From: Lonicera japonica
Taxonomy: Eukaryota; Streptophyta; Magnoliopsida; Dipsacales; Caprifoliaceae
NCBI GenBank assembly: GCA_021464415.1
Contig: CM038471.1
Coordinates: forward strand, 77,482,414 to 77,546,413
DNA length: 64,000 nucleotides
Direction of reading: 5' to 3'
Shown piece after piece: positions 33,483 through 46,240 of the stretch; the first letter of the stretch is position 1, and every line of letters begins with the position of its first letter. The notes under the pieces were generated by a model. That model was given only the letters and a program-made list of their open reading frames with translations. It was not told where the DNA came from and made no database searches. The position numbers and the translations under genes are program-made.

Positions 33483-34042
33483 CAGGGACGTTCCTATATG
33501 GGGGCAAGTGGGGGCAATCGCCCCCAGTTGGATTTCGAATTTTTTTACTAGATATGGAGTATTTTTTTTGAAAAAAAATTATATAGGGACTTATGTGCAT
33601 AAATTTATGCTTAAAGTATTGATTTATTGTTGAATATTTGGTGATTTAGATTTAAACAATTAAACCTTTAATTTAAAATATTAGTTATATTAGGTATTTA
33701 GGTGTATTAAAATATCTTTTTGAAGAGATATTAGTTGCCAAAAGTGTTTTGTTTAATACAATGTCAATGTATTGTTTGGTGGCATACATTGAACAATACA
33801 TTTTCAATAATATGAATAAGGAGGACGTACTACAATATTTTCAAAATATGAAACCCTGTAGAATTTTATTGTAATTTATAGGCATTAAGTATTTTAAGAC
33901 TTTTAGTTGTATCAAGTATTACTATTAATACGATTATGTTTGTGATTAAATTTGTTTTTCTTGGTGATTGATGTGCTTTAAATATATTTTTGTTTGTTTT
34001 AAATTTCGCCTCCAATTGGTTAAATTCCTGGGTCCGCCACTG
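33483..34042. mobile_element. hAT MITE with 8-bp TSD
   Basis: Left CAGGGACGTTCC, right complement CAGTGGCGGACCCAGG, the common plant hAT terminus. Exact 8-bp flanking repeat CCTCTAAG (33475-33482 and 34043-34050). 560 bp, AT-rich, non-coding. Confidence 0.88.
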
Positions 34043-34697
34043 CCTCTAAGAATGTTTTCAGTATGAGTTTCGATTTTAATATAAAATAAAATTATTATGT
34101 CTCTATTAAGAAGAAAAAAAAAGCGCAATTTTATCAGTTTCCATGTAGTTCAAAGATCTCTCCTCCATCATATGTTTTTATTTTTATAATGCAGTCTTTT
34201 TTTAATCATTTTTTCATAGAAAATGAAATAGATGGTGGTGGTGATCTTTTTAATCAGATAAGACACAAGTACGTGCAGGTGGCAAATTTTATATTTGAGA
34301 AGAAAAATTAAAACGATGGAATAAAATCTAGTGGCCACTTATACTCCGACCACCCACTCGTGTGGTGGTCACAGAGTCTGACATTATTGCCAGAGCTCCA
34401 ACAAATTGAGGCTGGCAGCGACATTGGGCAATAGCTACATGGCTGGTGGTACTTGATGAAACCTAAGAGCTTTTCCAATACAAAAATAAGTCGAACAGTT
34501 TCAAACTATAAACATATAAGCATATGTTTCATTTGTGGCAAAAAAAAATTATTGATGGATGAGTCTTAAAAAAAATCCGACTCCAATGCAATTGTTCGAA
34601 AGATTGTCAATTAAAAAATTTATGAAAAAAAAATTAATAATTTTATATGCAATATGGGTCTTGTTTGGTAGATCTTAATTTATACTTTTCAAAAATA
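34043..34697. other. Intergenic, nothing recognised
   Basis: Between the hAT MITE and the Helitron. Slightly GC-richer around 34260-34450 but without an ORF or repeat I can support. Confidence 0.4.
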
Positions 34698-36025
34698 CTA
34701 GTTTTTATGCACGTGCGTTGCGCGTGATTTTAGTGTTTGACAAAGGTGATTAAGTCCATTAATGCATACCTATTAATAATTGAATAATTAGTAAATAACA
34801 AAATCTGACCAAAATAAAAGCTTGATAGGTATATAAAACATAGACGAAAGCATAATACCAAGTGTGAATTTCAATAACAATTATAAGAAAATCATATGAT
34901 CGGTCTGGTATAGAAAAATGTTGTAGATACATGATAAAAAAAATTGTCGCATTTAATTCTTTTAGTACATGGGTAAGCCAAGCAGAATCTCAATTACAGA
35001 TACAAGAGAGCAATATATTTTTTCTAAGCCTTTAGAATTTGTAGATTATTAGTTATATTAAAATATGTGGGATTAATATGCATAATACCAAACAATAATA
35101 AGACACTCATATAAATAATATTGTAAATAAGGTGCTCTAAACCATCGTTACCATTCTTCATGATAAACCAATCAGATATTAGCAGTCCATATGAAAAACT
35201 TTCAACATCTTTAAACTAATCATTTTTAACTCTCAGGGTAATATATAATTCTATCCAATTTCTCCAAGAAATAAGAAAATCAAAGGCTTCCAACATCTTC
35301 AAAAATTTGGACTCTATTGGGTGATAATACATATAATTCAGTTTGATTTTCCAAAAAAAGAGAGAGAGAGAGAAGGAAAACATTATGCTTATAGATACAT
35401 ATATACACATAAAGATTATACTTACTCCTAAATACCACATAAGAAATAACATACATAATCATTTTTCCCCTAGAAAGAATATATATATATATATATATAT
35501 ATATACCAATCTAACTAAATTTCTTTCATCTAGAAAACTAATCCATATTCTTTGAATTATTCATGTCTATGCATGGATATAAAAATCTATTAACAACTTT
35601 CTGGCAAGTTTTTTAACATATAAGAACAGTAAAAATCAAATAGGATTGGAGTAAAAAAGTTAACCTGAATTAATGTTTCTCGCATCCCATAAGTGAAAGC
35701 TTAATTTAGGCGGTCTCCCTTCATAAGTCATATATTAGTCCATGACTAAAATTGAAACCCTAATTTAGGTCACCTCCCACATGCGTTAATTCTTCTTAAG
35801 CCGTATTTTTATTGAGGTGAGTAGCTATTTATATCATGAGCAAGACAAAAGTCTAATTTAATATGGACTCTAGTTACGTTATACAAGTTAAAATCAACTT
35901 TTGATGTGGACTCTTCTATTTAAGCTAATTAGTATAGTATAAATCAAGGAACGAAATGGTAGATTTGTCCATACAAAAAAAGAGGAAAACGCTTAAGTTA
36001 TTCGTACTTTTATATATAGTATAGA
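34698..36025 (-). mobile_element. Non-autonomous Helitron
   Basis: On the minus strand it starts TCTATACTATATATAAAAG (5' end at 36025, preceded by A) and ends in CTAG (34701-34698, followed by T), the A|T insertion and TC...CTRR rule of Helitrons. Immediately before the end is a GC-rich hairpin, CACGCGC-AAC-GCACGTG (34724-34708), with one mismatch, then an A-rich spacer. The 1.3-kb body is non-coding; no Rep/helicase. Confidence 0.88.
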
Positions 36026-37443
36026 TAATTTTAAAAAAATATATTTTATAAAATAAAAGTTAAAATATTAGCTTAATGATATATTTGACCAACGAACTTT
36101 ATCACTTTTTTCAATTTGGTCACTAAACTTTTTTTTTGTCTAAAAATTCACTGAACTCCTAATAACATTTCAATTTGACCCAATCATTTAACACCGTTAA
36201 CGAAAAAATTGGGAAAAAATTGTGTAAATCAAAAATTGTTGATTTTTCCTCAAAATTGGAATGCATGATTACTTCTATATGTTTTTTTGAATTTTGTTGA
36301 TCGTCTTCTTCAGCATATTTTGATTTAAATGAGTGTAGGGTTTAAATTGAGGGTTTGATTTAGGTGAGTTTAGGGTTTAAATTAAGGGTTTAAGTTGAGT
36401 CGTTCCCTTAATTTAAACTCTAGACGATTATCAACAAAACTCAAAAAAATATATAGAAGCAATCATGCATACTAATTTTGAGAAAAAATTAACAATTTTT
36501 TATTTAAAAAAATATATAGAAGCAATCATGTCATTGTCCCTTAAAATATTTAAAAACTTGTAAAATAAAAGTAGGTAGATATAGATGATAAAGTGGCATT
36601 AAGATATTATCTAAAGCCATCTCTAATTGTATTTTTTATAAATTCATTTCTATTATATGTATCATAGTACTTTTAATACATTTATATATCTATAAAATAA
36701 TTGTGTAGATGGAAAAAATTCAAATAAAGTTTCTGCAATTATGTCATTTCTATCTTACTTGGTATTTATTTAAGAATGTGAGAGAATTAGTGAGTTTCCT
36801 GTATCCAATGAAAATGTGCCATGTCACATTAAAAATTTCTATCACTATTTTTACATATAGAAATGGTAATATAAATTCCTTATGTAACTTAACTTCCACT
36901 TCATATAGAAAGGGTTGTAAAAACCCCCCATTAGAGCATTTTTTTTCTTTTCTATTATAAAAATTTGCATATATAAAAATAACCATCGGAGATGGCTTAA
37001 GAGATCCTCTAAAAGTAGAAGTCACATTCACAATGACTATTCTTATTTTCGTCACATAAGTTTAACAGTCATTCTTGATAGTTGTATTAAAGAGTATATT
37101 TTTTGAACTTTTTCTATCCATCTTATGTGGCAGGCTGGCAGCTCAATTTTTCTCAATTGATGATCGGAGATGCTTTAATGATCAACTGGATAAAAAGAAA
37201 AAAAAAATTGCAATACTAGTATAATTGACCATTTATTGAACGATCTATCAGACCTCGAATAAAAAATTAGAAAACTACTACCTGTATCCTAGGTTTTTTT
37301 TTCTTTATGGAAAATCATCTTTATCAACATGAACAGTAATCCAAACCCCACAACCCACCCGCAACACTGTATACAAAACCAAAATGAAACAATACACAAG
37401 TCTAAGTTTTTGAGACGCACTTTCTTTTTTGTAATTTATAAAA
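36026..37443. other. Intergenic region with a broken inverted-repeat element
   Basis: 36085-36225 looks like the left TIR of a Mutator-like element (CAATTTGGTCACTAAAC, AACACCGTTAACG). 36226-36305 is repeated in inverse at 36423-36503, forming a hairpin around direct TAGGGTTTAAATT repeats (36338, 36372). No matching right outer TIR is present, so the element is truncated. 36540-37430 is AT-rich and unremarkable. Confidence 0.5.
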
Positions 37444-38422
37444 GAGTAAATACCATCAATGGCCACTGAACTATTGGCCAATTCTATCAGTGGCCACTGA
37501 ACTTCATTTTGTTACAATCGGACCATTAAACTTTTAAAAAGTGCTACCATTAGCCACTCCGTTAAATCCCACCATTAAAAACTTCTTCTTCCGCCATTCT
37601 TCTTCTTGTTCTTCCACCTTTCTTTTTCTTCTTCTTCTTCTTCTTCCCCATTCGTCTTCCTCTGTCCCCACCCTCATCTCTGTCACCACCGACGACACCC
37701 CCTACCCCTCATCATCATCGCCGTCCCCACAGTGGAGATCATTTCGTAATCTGGTCGACGAGAAACCTTAGCCATTGGATTTCTTCTCATCGCCTCACCA
37801 TTGTACCACCGCTTCAACCATTATTGGAACCACCAATACCGTATCCTCTGTCTTAAAGAATCCAATCTATACTCCGGCACCGTGTAAAGGACAAACGGAT
37901 TTTAAGGTAATTAATTGAATGAACAGAGCATAGAAAATTAAAGGAACTTGTTGGAACTTCTTGTTATCATAGATTTTGAAGAAAAGGGAAGGGGTAGGCA
38001 AAGAAAACCTAGCCCTTTTTCAAAAATCCTTTGTTTGTGTGTGTATGGAGGAGAGGAGATAGAAAGAGAATAAATTAGCAGAGAGTGAGAAATTTTCGCG
38101 AGACCAGAAGAAACAACAACAGCCACAACTCGGAAGAAGAAGGTCGGAAGAGCAAGAAGAAGGAAAAGAAAGAAAGAAAAGAAAAGAAGAGGAGAAAAAA
38201 AAAAGGCAAGCAAAAAAAAATAAAAAAGAAATGAAAAATGACTTAAATGCCCCCAGTTTTTCACACGTGACATGGCTACGTTAGTTTTTAACGGTGGGAT
38301 TTGACGGAGCGGCTAATGGTAGCACTTTTTAAAAGTTTAATGATCCAATTGTAACAAAATGAAGTTCAGTGGCCACTAGTAAAATTGGCCAATAGTTCGG
38401 TGACCATTGATGGTATTTACTC
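37444..38422. mobile_element. Mutator-like GAGTAA-family element with exon-like cargo
   Basis: Left GAGTAAATACCATCAATGG (37444); right complement GAGTAAATACCATCAATGG (from 38422), TIR about 135 bp and highly similar. Exact 9-bp TSD TTTATAAAA (37435-37443; 38423-38431). The interior is GC-richer than its surroundings: 37575-37870 is CT/TTC-rich with an open plus frame (37541-37771), 37960-38230 is purine-rich in plus sense and thus exon-like in minus sense. No protein family recognised. Confidence 0.88.
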
Positions 38423-39046
38423 TTTATAAAATAAAGCTTGACCTTCTTCCCCTTTTAAAAGAAAATGGACACGTTGTTCAATGAAACTCGGTAAAGCGAG
38501 AAAAGCCGAAAGCGCAGTTGGAATAAAGAATTCCTCCCCTCTCCGGATATCCTCCTAAAACTTCACCTTTAACCCATTTCCAACTTCAGGTTACACAAAC
38601 TTCCCAAATAAATTTCCAAGGACCGTTGTATCCCCATCGCTCCCTTACCAAATAAAATCAAGCATCAATTCTCAATTCCTTTGCCCCTTCACTTTTGTTG
38701 GAAATTTGATCGATAGTTAAAAAATAAATAAGCTAACTACTCAAAACCACCTGTACCAAAATGAATCACCGACCCTAGAAAGTAGAAACACACCCTTTCC
38801 TACATCAACGAAACAAACTGGACTCGCCATATCTCAGTAGAAATTTTGGGCGAAATCTTGTCAGCACTACGATATGATTAACAAGAAAACAGAAATTTGT
38901 ATAGAGTACTTGACAATTCTTTGTGTTTACTTGATGCTTAAACTAGTATATGAACAAAATATACAAGAAGCTATTACTACTTCAGACGTTGGATACACGG
39001 TTCCCCACAAGGACATTAGAATGGGCTTACCAAGTTATCGTCTTTT
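38423..39046. other. Intergenic, 3' flank of the IDM-like gene
   Basis: Should contain the 3' UTR of the minus-strand IDM-like gene near 38900-39046. No other feature supported. Confidence 0.4.
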
Positions 39047-41241
39047 TCATGTGCCTTTCATCACGATTCCCTCGAGAATCCCATCAGTCCCGAAATTACC
39101 CGAGAATTGTTGAGGATCAACTGTACCCGGCAGCTTAAACGAGATGGAGAATCGTCCCGGTGGACAAAGGTTCTGTGATCGCATCTCGAACATTTGGGAG
39201 TACCTGCAAACTGTTTTTTCACCTGTGGCCGTCACTCCTTTTATCAACACTTTGCCATCACTTTCAACTTCGCAGCTGAATTCTCCTGCAACCAGAATCC
39301 ATTTTTACGTTACGGCTCATATTGGAACTTTTACCAACGTGGAAAATATATCACCCTGAACAAACATGTGAAAATTTTTGGGCTCCTCTGGAGTCTGAGA
39401 ATTGCTCCAAAGAAGAGAAGAAGAAATCTGGACCGTTCATTTAAAATTGGATGGTTCATTGTCAGATAGTTTCCATCTAAATAAATCCTCGCTAGAGGCA
39501 AACACTGTCTGTCGAAAATCTAAGCTATCTGATTTTAAACGACCAGTCCAGATTTACTGCTCTACTCTAGAGTAATTGAAATCACTCTAGAGGAGCCGGA
39601 TCCGAACATAACGAGTTGAAATATTTTTCATCAATGCAAGAAATGAAGTGGTGAAAAATACAAATAAATGAACGTGTTATAAATAGGGTATGGCTATTAG
39701 CCCCTCAAAATGAGTACTCTAGCTCTACCACTCCAAGAAGTGTTTTCAATACATCAAAAGAATCCCAAAAGATATAATATATATATACGCAGCCATGCAG
39801 GCAAAGGTATATATATATAAAGTGTCACTAATGATTATTTTGGAGTGCTAGATTGCTGAAATTAAGTGCTAACGGCCATACCATATAAATATGCAATTTA
39901 AACAAATTGGGGAACAAATCAACAAAGTCATGTGAAAATGATTTCACCTTGGTCCTAGAATCTCAAATTAAAAAAAAATATATATATTGAAGTTCACCGG
40001 GTAAAAGAATTTCACTTCGAATCAAACGACCACAAAACTGATGGTGGTTGCCAAAGGGTACCCCATAAATTGCTCCCCACAACCTATATGCTTAAAATGA
40101 CAGTAGACTGTGTTTAAAAAGTAGTGCATGCAATATTGGGGAGTAACTTCTTGGGCGCCATTAACAAGCACCAAATTGACCCATTAATGACAAAAGGGCA
40201 CCAAACTTCGAATCCTTTCTATAACTTACTTTCATCTCTTTTCACGCCAGGAAGTGCCACACGGAAGAGATACGAATCCTTGCATTCCCCAATGTCAATG
40301 AGTCCTAAAACAGGTCCCACTTTTCCCGTTGCCGCGCTCCCAGTCAATGCGTATCCACTTTTAGTGGCCCCCACTATATTGCGCCACTCTTCCCTAGTTG
40401 GCCGAGACGGAAGAAATATCATAGCAGGTTCAAATTTATCGCTCTCGACCTCAACTTGCAATGGACCCGCAAAATTTATAGGCATGGGCATACAATTATG
40501 GGCTTCACCGATAACAGGGGGTGCACTGTTAGTAGCTGCACCAAGGATAGGTGGCCCAACATTATAGGGTGGTACAATGCTGACCGGTTGGAAAGGATCT
40601 TGGGACATATGTTGAAGTAAATCCCTGTTAAATTCCACTCCTCCCACTGTCACATCGTATAAACTCTCGCCATCCACAAAAGTGTGAAACCGAGCTCCAT
40701 CTCGGTCTAGATGAAAATATTCTAAACCTGTTAGCCTCTTAAACCTTTCGATATCATCTCGGACAAGGTAAAAGGTTTCTGGGTTATTGATGAACACTAT
40801 GTTTTTGATGATTTTGCAACAGTTTTCAAGATTTGAGTGGGGATGTAAGTGGGGAGGAAAGAGATGGTTCCACTGAGGAAATGCTAGAACGGGTTCCTGG
40901 GTTTTGAGATTCCCGTCAAAGAACTGGTCTAACCAAGGTAGTTTAACTATAACAGATGGATCGGCTTTTCTAAGGACGTAGTAGTAAATTCTCTCTACTT
41001 CTATGATTTTTATGTGGGACCCAGTTAGTTGATCATAAGTATATTGTGGAAGGCCCTTGGCCCGTCTTTGGAAAACAGACTTATGGGGTGTTTGTCCCCT
41101 GAGATCGGGGCCAAAGTAGGCACCCATGATGAAGTACAGGAGAAAAGACTGATCATTGGTTATTGTCGATCCGCTTGATATGTTGTCCACTTCAGAACTG
41201 ACGGCTATGAGAGATTTGGTAGCCTGAGGTGAGCTCTGCAT
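39047..41241 (-). CDS. Alpha-crystallin/HSP20-like protein, INCREASED DNA METHYLATION 2/3-like
   Basis: Two exons: 41241-40230 (337 codons plus one base) and 39285-39047; the intron 40229-39286 has GTAAGT and TTGCAG borders. The joined protein is 416 residues. The N-terminal two-thirds is the plant-specific region found with IDM-type proteins ([52 protein letters not shown]). The C-terminal alpha-crystallin domain spans about 308-416 ([20 protein letters not shown]; after the junction [46 protein letters not shown]). In Arabidopsis IDM2/IDM3 act in the nucleus with the IDM1 histone acetyltransferase in active DNA demethylation and anti-silencing; the role here is by family only. The frame is intact. 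A CGTGCAG just upstream of the ATG suggests a spliced 5' UTR. Confidence 0.85.
39381..39597. mobile_element. Small TIR element in the IDM-like intron
   Basis: GGCTCCTCTGGAGT (39381-39394) versus ACTCTAGAGGAGCC (39584-39597), inverted with one mismatch. The interior GGCAAACACTGTCTGTC..AAATCTAAGCT is repeated near 63424-63455 in the phosphatase-gene intron; the ends resemble those of the 24443-25579 element. Confidence 0.65.
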
Positions 41242-41890
41242 TGTAGATGTTGATACAGTAGATCAGTATCTGCACGAAGGATAAGGCGAGAAACAATTGT
41301 TATGTCAAGAAAAGAATCATGTAAGGACAAAATGAAATAGATCACTAAGAACGCACTTGGTTGTCCCTAAACATACAATCATTGTATCTTCTACATAAAT
41401 AATCGAGTTTAAATAACTATTTGATGGGCTTATGACATTTTAATAGTTTTGACTGATTCTTTGAATCAATTACATTCGTAGAAATTCAAAAACATTGCCT
41501 ATATCTAATACAGTGTACATTAGACACAAAATGAGAAAAATGGAAGTAATCCTTTGTATAGATTATTACCATTTTTCTTGCAGGTTATGCACATCTATGA
41601 CACAAAATAAGAAAAATGGAAGTAAGCCTTTTTATAGATTGTGATCACTTACTTACACGTTACACGATCTATGGTGTATATTATTCTTTGACTACTAATT
41701 TGAAGTGGATAATACATGGAACTATATTATACAAACAATAAGATATTAATCGATCTATTATCTGTCCTAGCAGTGTTGTGTCCTATTTTTTTCAAATTTT
41801 CCGTGTCTCTGTGTTTGTGTCGTGTCAGGTACGACACCCATACCCATGTCCCTGCTTCATAGATTCAGAATTCGGTTAACAATCCAGCAG

Positions 41891-41915
41891 CCCCCCCCCC
41901 CCCCCCCCCCCCCCC
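41891..41915 (+). repeat. Poly(C) homopolymer, 25 nt
   Basis: Uninterrupted C run directly after AATCCAGCAG. Such a length is rare in plant nuclear DNA. A second C run lies at about 56258-56275. Either length may be inexact in the assembly. Confidence 0.9.
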
Positions 41916-42235
41916 TCTTCAAGTATAGCGGGATTATAGGCAAGTCACTGGGATAGCGGCATTTAAATGGGAAAGGAACAGATTAAACCTTGAAGATTCT
42001 TGCATTCCTTTCTACACAAAAAGCCAAATGATCACAAAAATGTGGCTGTTCTCGTCACTAGCTTATAATCCCAAATTTCCAGGCAAACACATATACAAAC
42101 ATATAATGCAAGAATAAGAGAAATTCATCAGGATTGCAACAAATATCAAATAAAGTGGGGGACAAGCCTTAAAGGTTTACTCACTTGGGGCAACTCACTA
42201 GGGTTTGGTTTATTAAAGAACAAAAGCCTTATAGA

Positions 42236-42370
42236 TCTGGACTTAAGATCAAGCGGTTGAAAGAGTGACCGTTCACACAACGCAGCCAGGTTCGAGTCCC
42301 AACCCCGCCCCCTTCCTCAAACCACTATGATCTATCCATCACTTGTATTTTAATTTTAATTTTTAAAAAT
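42236..42370 (+). repeat. tRNA-derived SINE-like unit
   Basis: B-box CAGGTTCGAGTCCC at 42289-42302, A-box-like AAGCGGTTGAAAGAGTG about 40 bases upstream, and a T/A-rich tail. Fits a plant SINE head; boundaries uncertain. Confidence 0.45.
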
Positions 42371-44980
42371 AAAACCTTGCCTTCAAAGGAACCCTTGAGA
42401 AGATTGCTCATCAATTACTCATTACCTCTTATCATTCATATTGCTAAACAAGTAGAGATTCCAGTAGAACTTCTATATACTGGGAGAAAAGAAATCGGTG
42501 TGCCATTCAAAGAAGATTAACGATGTACACGAGGAAAAGCAGTATAAAGGATAACAGCTTCAAGCCAACAAACCACCAAAAGAAAATACAAGAGTTGTCT
42601 CTAACCGCATATCTAGTCCAGGGAAAAAAGATAGACATAGATATAAACCTCAAGGGCAACCGTAATTGACATAGTTCCAGTATCGCATACACCAATTCCT
42701 AGGATGAGCATACTAGCATCATCCAGAATCTGTTGCGACCTAAAAACGCGTTCTGTATAACAACTGTGGGCAAAATCTTATAAGTACTAGCGGCAGTATT
42801 AGTGGTCCTATAATCTCTAACCTTAATCAAGCGGCCTTATCTAGAGATAAGAGTAATAGACATGGAGGTAATACTCTTAGAGTCTTACTGAGCACCCTGT
42901 TAGTATAGAATTCTGATAATGACTAAAGAGATCATCTTTAAAACAATTCCCAGCTAGACTAGAAAAATGGTAGAGAAACTGTCAGGTCCATGGGGTACTT
43001 GTACATATATTTACTTTTTATTAATAAAAGGGAAGAGATAATTAAACACAAAATTTTGGTTGGTTTCTACTCCAAAGAAACTCTTGTGGTGTTTTCCAAC
43101 CCAAAGGTAAATAACATTGTGTAATTTCCTACCCGATATAAACAAGGTTCCATTACTCCCTCACCCATCTAAAACTAACTTTCAACCTATAATTCATCTT
43201 CTTCTTTTTTTCATCGGAAATGAAGAGAGTTTTACTGGAAAGGAAATCATGAATGCAAGCAATATCCACCGAGACGAAGCGATGCCTTGTCCCTTACATA
43301 TATCTTATGTACATGTATCATTGTATCCCATAACATATATATAGATAAGATATCCGAGTCATCCCTCATAAAATTACTTCTCTCGTTATTAACTGGTCAG
43401 GCTAATCTTTTCAACTTGTTATTCCCCTTCTTAGCCTTCTTAATGTATACCTTAAGCGAAACCTTAGGCTAGACCTCAAGTCCTGTCCTGTGGGCCTACA
43501 AGACTTAAATATATCCTCCTTAACAGAGAAGAATGAACTGAAATGCTTATCAATGGTAGGTTCTCATCACACATCCTAATTTTAGCTTTATTCCTTTTGT
43601 TTGAGGGGCCCATTTGAATATCAGATGTAAGAGATTTAAAAGACCAACTAATGTAATCAAGCTTCATAGGCGAGAATGAATTCGATCGTCGCTTATTATA
43701 CACACACAGTAGGTGGCAGTTTATGTATATCTCAATCACATGATTATCAAGCATTATCTAAAAAGATGACATATAAACTTTCTTGAGTCGCAATGCTTGC
43801 AAAACAGAGCCTTGATGAACTTCTGTGCACCATTTTAGACCCTTGAAGCTGTAAATTCTTCTTTCGATTTACGTTTAATCTGATGTCCAATTCAGCAATT
43901 CATCTTCAGCCACTAATTTCCAAAAAAAAATAAAACCCGAGCCAAATATCGAGTATCAATACGTTAGTTCTTGCAAAATAGTGTGCAAAGAAAGCATGTT
44001 CAATGTCTAGTAAGGATGTTTCTCCCTTACAATAACGGCATAAAAGCGGCACTTGCATAATGGCCCATACCTTTCTTTGAGATATAAGCTTTGCAAAATT
44101 CATACAAAGAGGAATATACTCCTAGCATCAAACATTCAAGAAAATGTCTCCGTGCTACTAAAACAACATCGTTTCTCACTTTACTTCAGTAGCTGCCACC
44201 TTGGATTCCATCTAAATTGATGCACAATAAGGAGACTCCAGTTCAAGTTCAAACGCCACATGCTTATGCATAAATAATTTATACAAAAACTACATAAAAA
44301 CCATCACAATGAAGAAAAATTTACGATATTAAAACAGGTCATCTAGTTCCAAATTTAATATCCAGTTTCATCACTTGTACGTCGCATAATGCTAGTAGCC
44401 ATTGACTCCGAAAAAGATCGAACACATAGAGACACAACGTATCATGGAAATGAATAATTCAAAAAATCGATCAAATACATAAAACGTTTGAAGAAAATCA
44501 TGAAATATACTATCTAAGCTCAAGTTTCGAATTAAAAAATTGCAATCATTGTCCAAACAAATTTAGTAATCCACGAAAATTAAGAAACAAAAATTAAGTG
44601 AACAAAGAAGGACTTTCAAATTGGGCATAAATTGTTAGTTTTAGCAAAGTTATATTAGGGGAACAACTACAAGGAGCACAAATTCCACACACACAAATGC
44701 CCAAAAAACAAAAACAAAAAAATGTGATCACAGCAGTCCATAATTTCATCTGCATTCTGCGAGAAAAAAGCAAGATTGGGTTCACCTTAAACTCTATATT
44801 GAAACAAAATAATTTATGAGTCCGATTACAAATGTGACATAGAAACAAACCCTATAAATAAAAATTAGCTCTATGAACAATTAGAACCTACTGAATGCTT
44901 AATAGTGTTAAAATTGCATTGCATGTAGATACAGGGGCCTCAACACAAACATAGATATATGTATGTGTATATATATATAC

Positions 44981-45012
<32 letters not shown>

Positions 45013-45361
45013 CCTTACCAGTTGTGGGAATTTGGGTACATAAGTGAGAGCTTAAGAGAGAGAGAGATCATAGGAAGAGTGCTCATCATGCAGTGTGACA
45101 CGAACACCCACGAGTTGTATGTGGCATTTGGGTTTTTCCTTTTTTCTTTTTCTCTTTCAACTTAATTAGAAAAACAAAAAAAAAAACTTAAAAACAATTG
45201 TAATAAAATAACAACAACATTTACACGGTTGTGTTTGACAACTTTAATTAAAGCATACTTTTAGAATTTTATTGTTTGAATAGTATTAAAAAAAATTAAA
45301 ATTATCAATTTTAGAAAATTGAATTATATATGGGAAGTATTGTAGGAGTGTGCGAGATTAA

Positions 45362-46237
45362 GGGGAGTGCATTCAATTCAGATTTTAAAAGATTCTAACT
45401 GACTTTTTAAAATTCATGGATTCTGTTAAGTCTGTAGATTGTTTTAAATCTTTATAGAATCTGACATATTTTAATGTATGGATTCTTTTGGATTTCTGCA
45501 GATTTTAATAAGTTCATGAATTTCTGCAGATTTTAATAAGTTTATCAAAAAAATAAAAAATCAAAAGACAAATAATAAAAATAATTAATTACGAGTTTAA
45601 AGTAACATTATAAAAAATATAAAGACAATTAACGAAATACATTATAAAAATTCATACTGCACCCACAAAATTAGACTTCTCACCCCACTAGTATTTTTTA
45701 ATGAAATTGACATGAATTGTTTTTAAAAATTGGAATGATAATTAGCGGTCTAACCATTTGAAATTATGTTAATGCAGGATAACCACATTAGTAAAAGAGA
45801 GAATAAAGACTTTATAAGGACGAAGAAAAAATTATAATGCGTTTATCACATAATAGGAAATTTGGATTTTGAGAGGGAAGGGGAATGGGGGGGAGAGAGA
45901 ATGTTGAGTAAAGTTTTTAAATAAATTAGAAATCCATCTGAAATCTCTGGGTAAGTGAGAAGATTTCAAGATGGATTTTTATGTATAAAAAATGCTTTAC
46001 AATCCACCAAAATCCACCACTAATTAAAATCCTACTAAGTCATTAGAGTTTTGAATACCATAAGATTTAGATGGATTTTTTAAAATCTTAATTGAATACA
46101 TCAAGATTTTAAAAGACTTTTTAAAATCTCAATTGAATACCCATGAACTTTAAAAGACTTTTTAAAATCTCAATTGAATACCCATGAACTTTAAAAGTTC
46201 ATAAAAATCCTATAGATTCTAAATCCAATACACCCCC
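45362..46237. mobile_element. MITE with GGGGGTGTATTGGATTTAG-type ends
   Basis: Left GGGGAGTGCATTCAATTCAG, right complement GGGGGTGTATTGGATTTAG, flanked by TTAA on both sides (45358-45361; 46238-46241), consistent with a TTA-targeting Harbinger-like or TTAA-targeting element. Inside, a 41-bp unit (AAAGACTTTTTAAAATCTC..) is duplicated at 46109-46190. Confidence 0.65.
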
Positions 46238-46240
46238 TTA

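Larger units (their letters stand above)
41242..45361. other. Upstream of the IDM-like gene: probable 5'-UTR intron and intergenic DNA
   Basis: No credible coding sequence. Contains a 25-base C run (41891-41915), a SINE-like unit (42236-42370) and an AT-rich remainder. On the minus strand, CTG|GTAAGG with the donor at 45018-45013, followed by CT and TA repeats (44960-45012), could be the end of a non-coding first exon of the IDM-like gene, giving a 3.7-kb 5'-UTR intron. That is inference. Confidence 0.35.

Noticed and set aside
41891..41915. Poly(C) as telomere-like repeat
   Set aside because: Plant telomeres are CCCTAAA repeats; this is a homopolymer.
43906..44103. Cys/His-containing small minus ORF (RYCKGETSLLDIEHAFFAH)
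   Set aside because: Resembles zinc-finger spacing of LINE ends superficially, but no neighbouring RT sequence and no other support.
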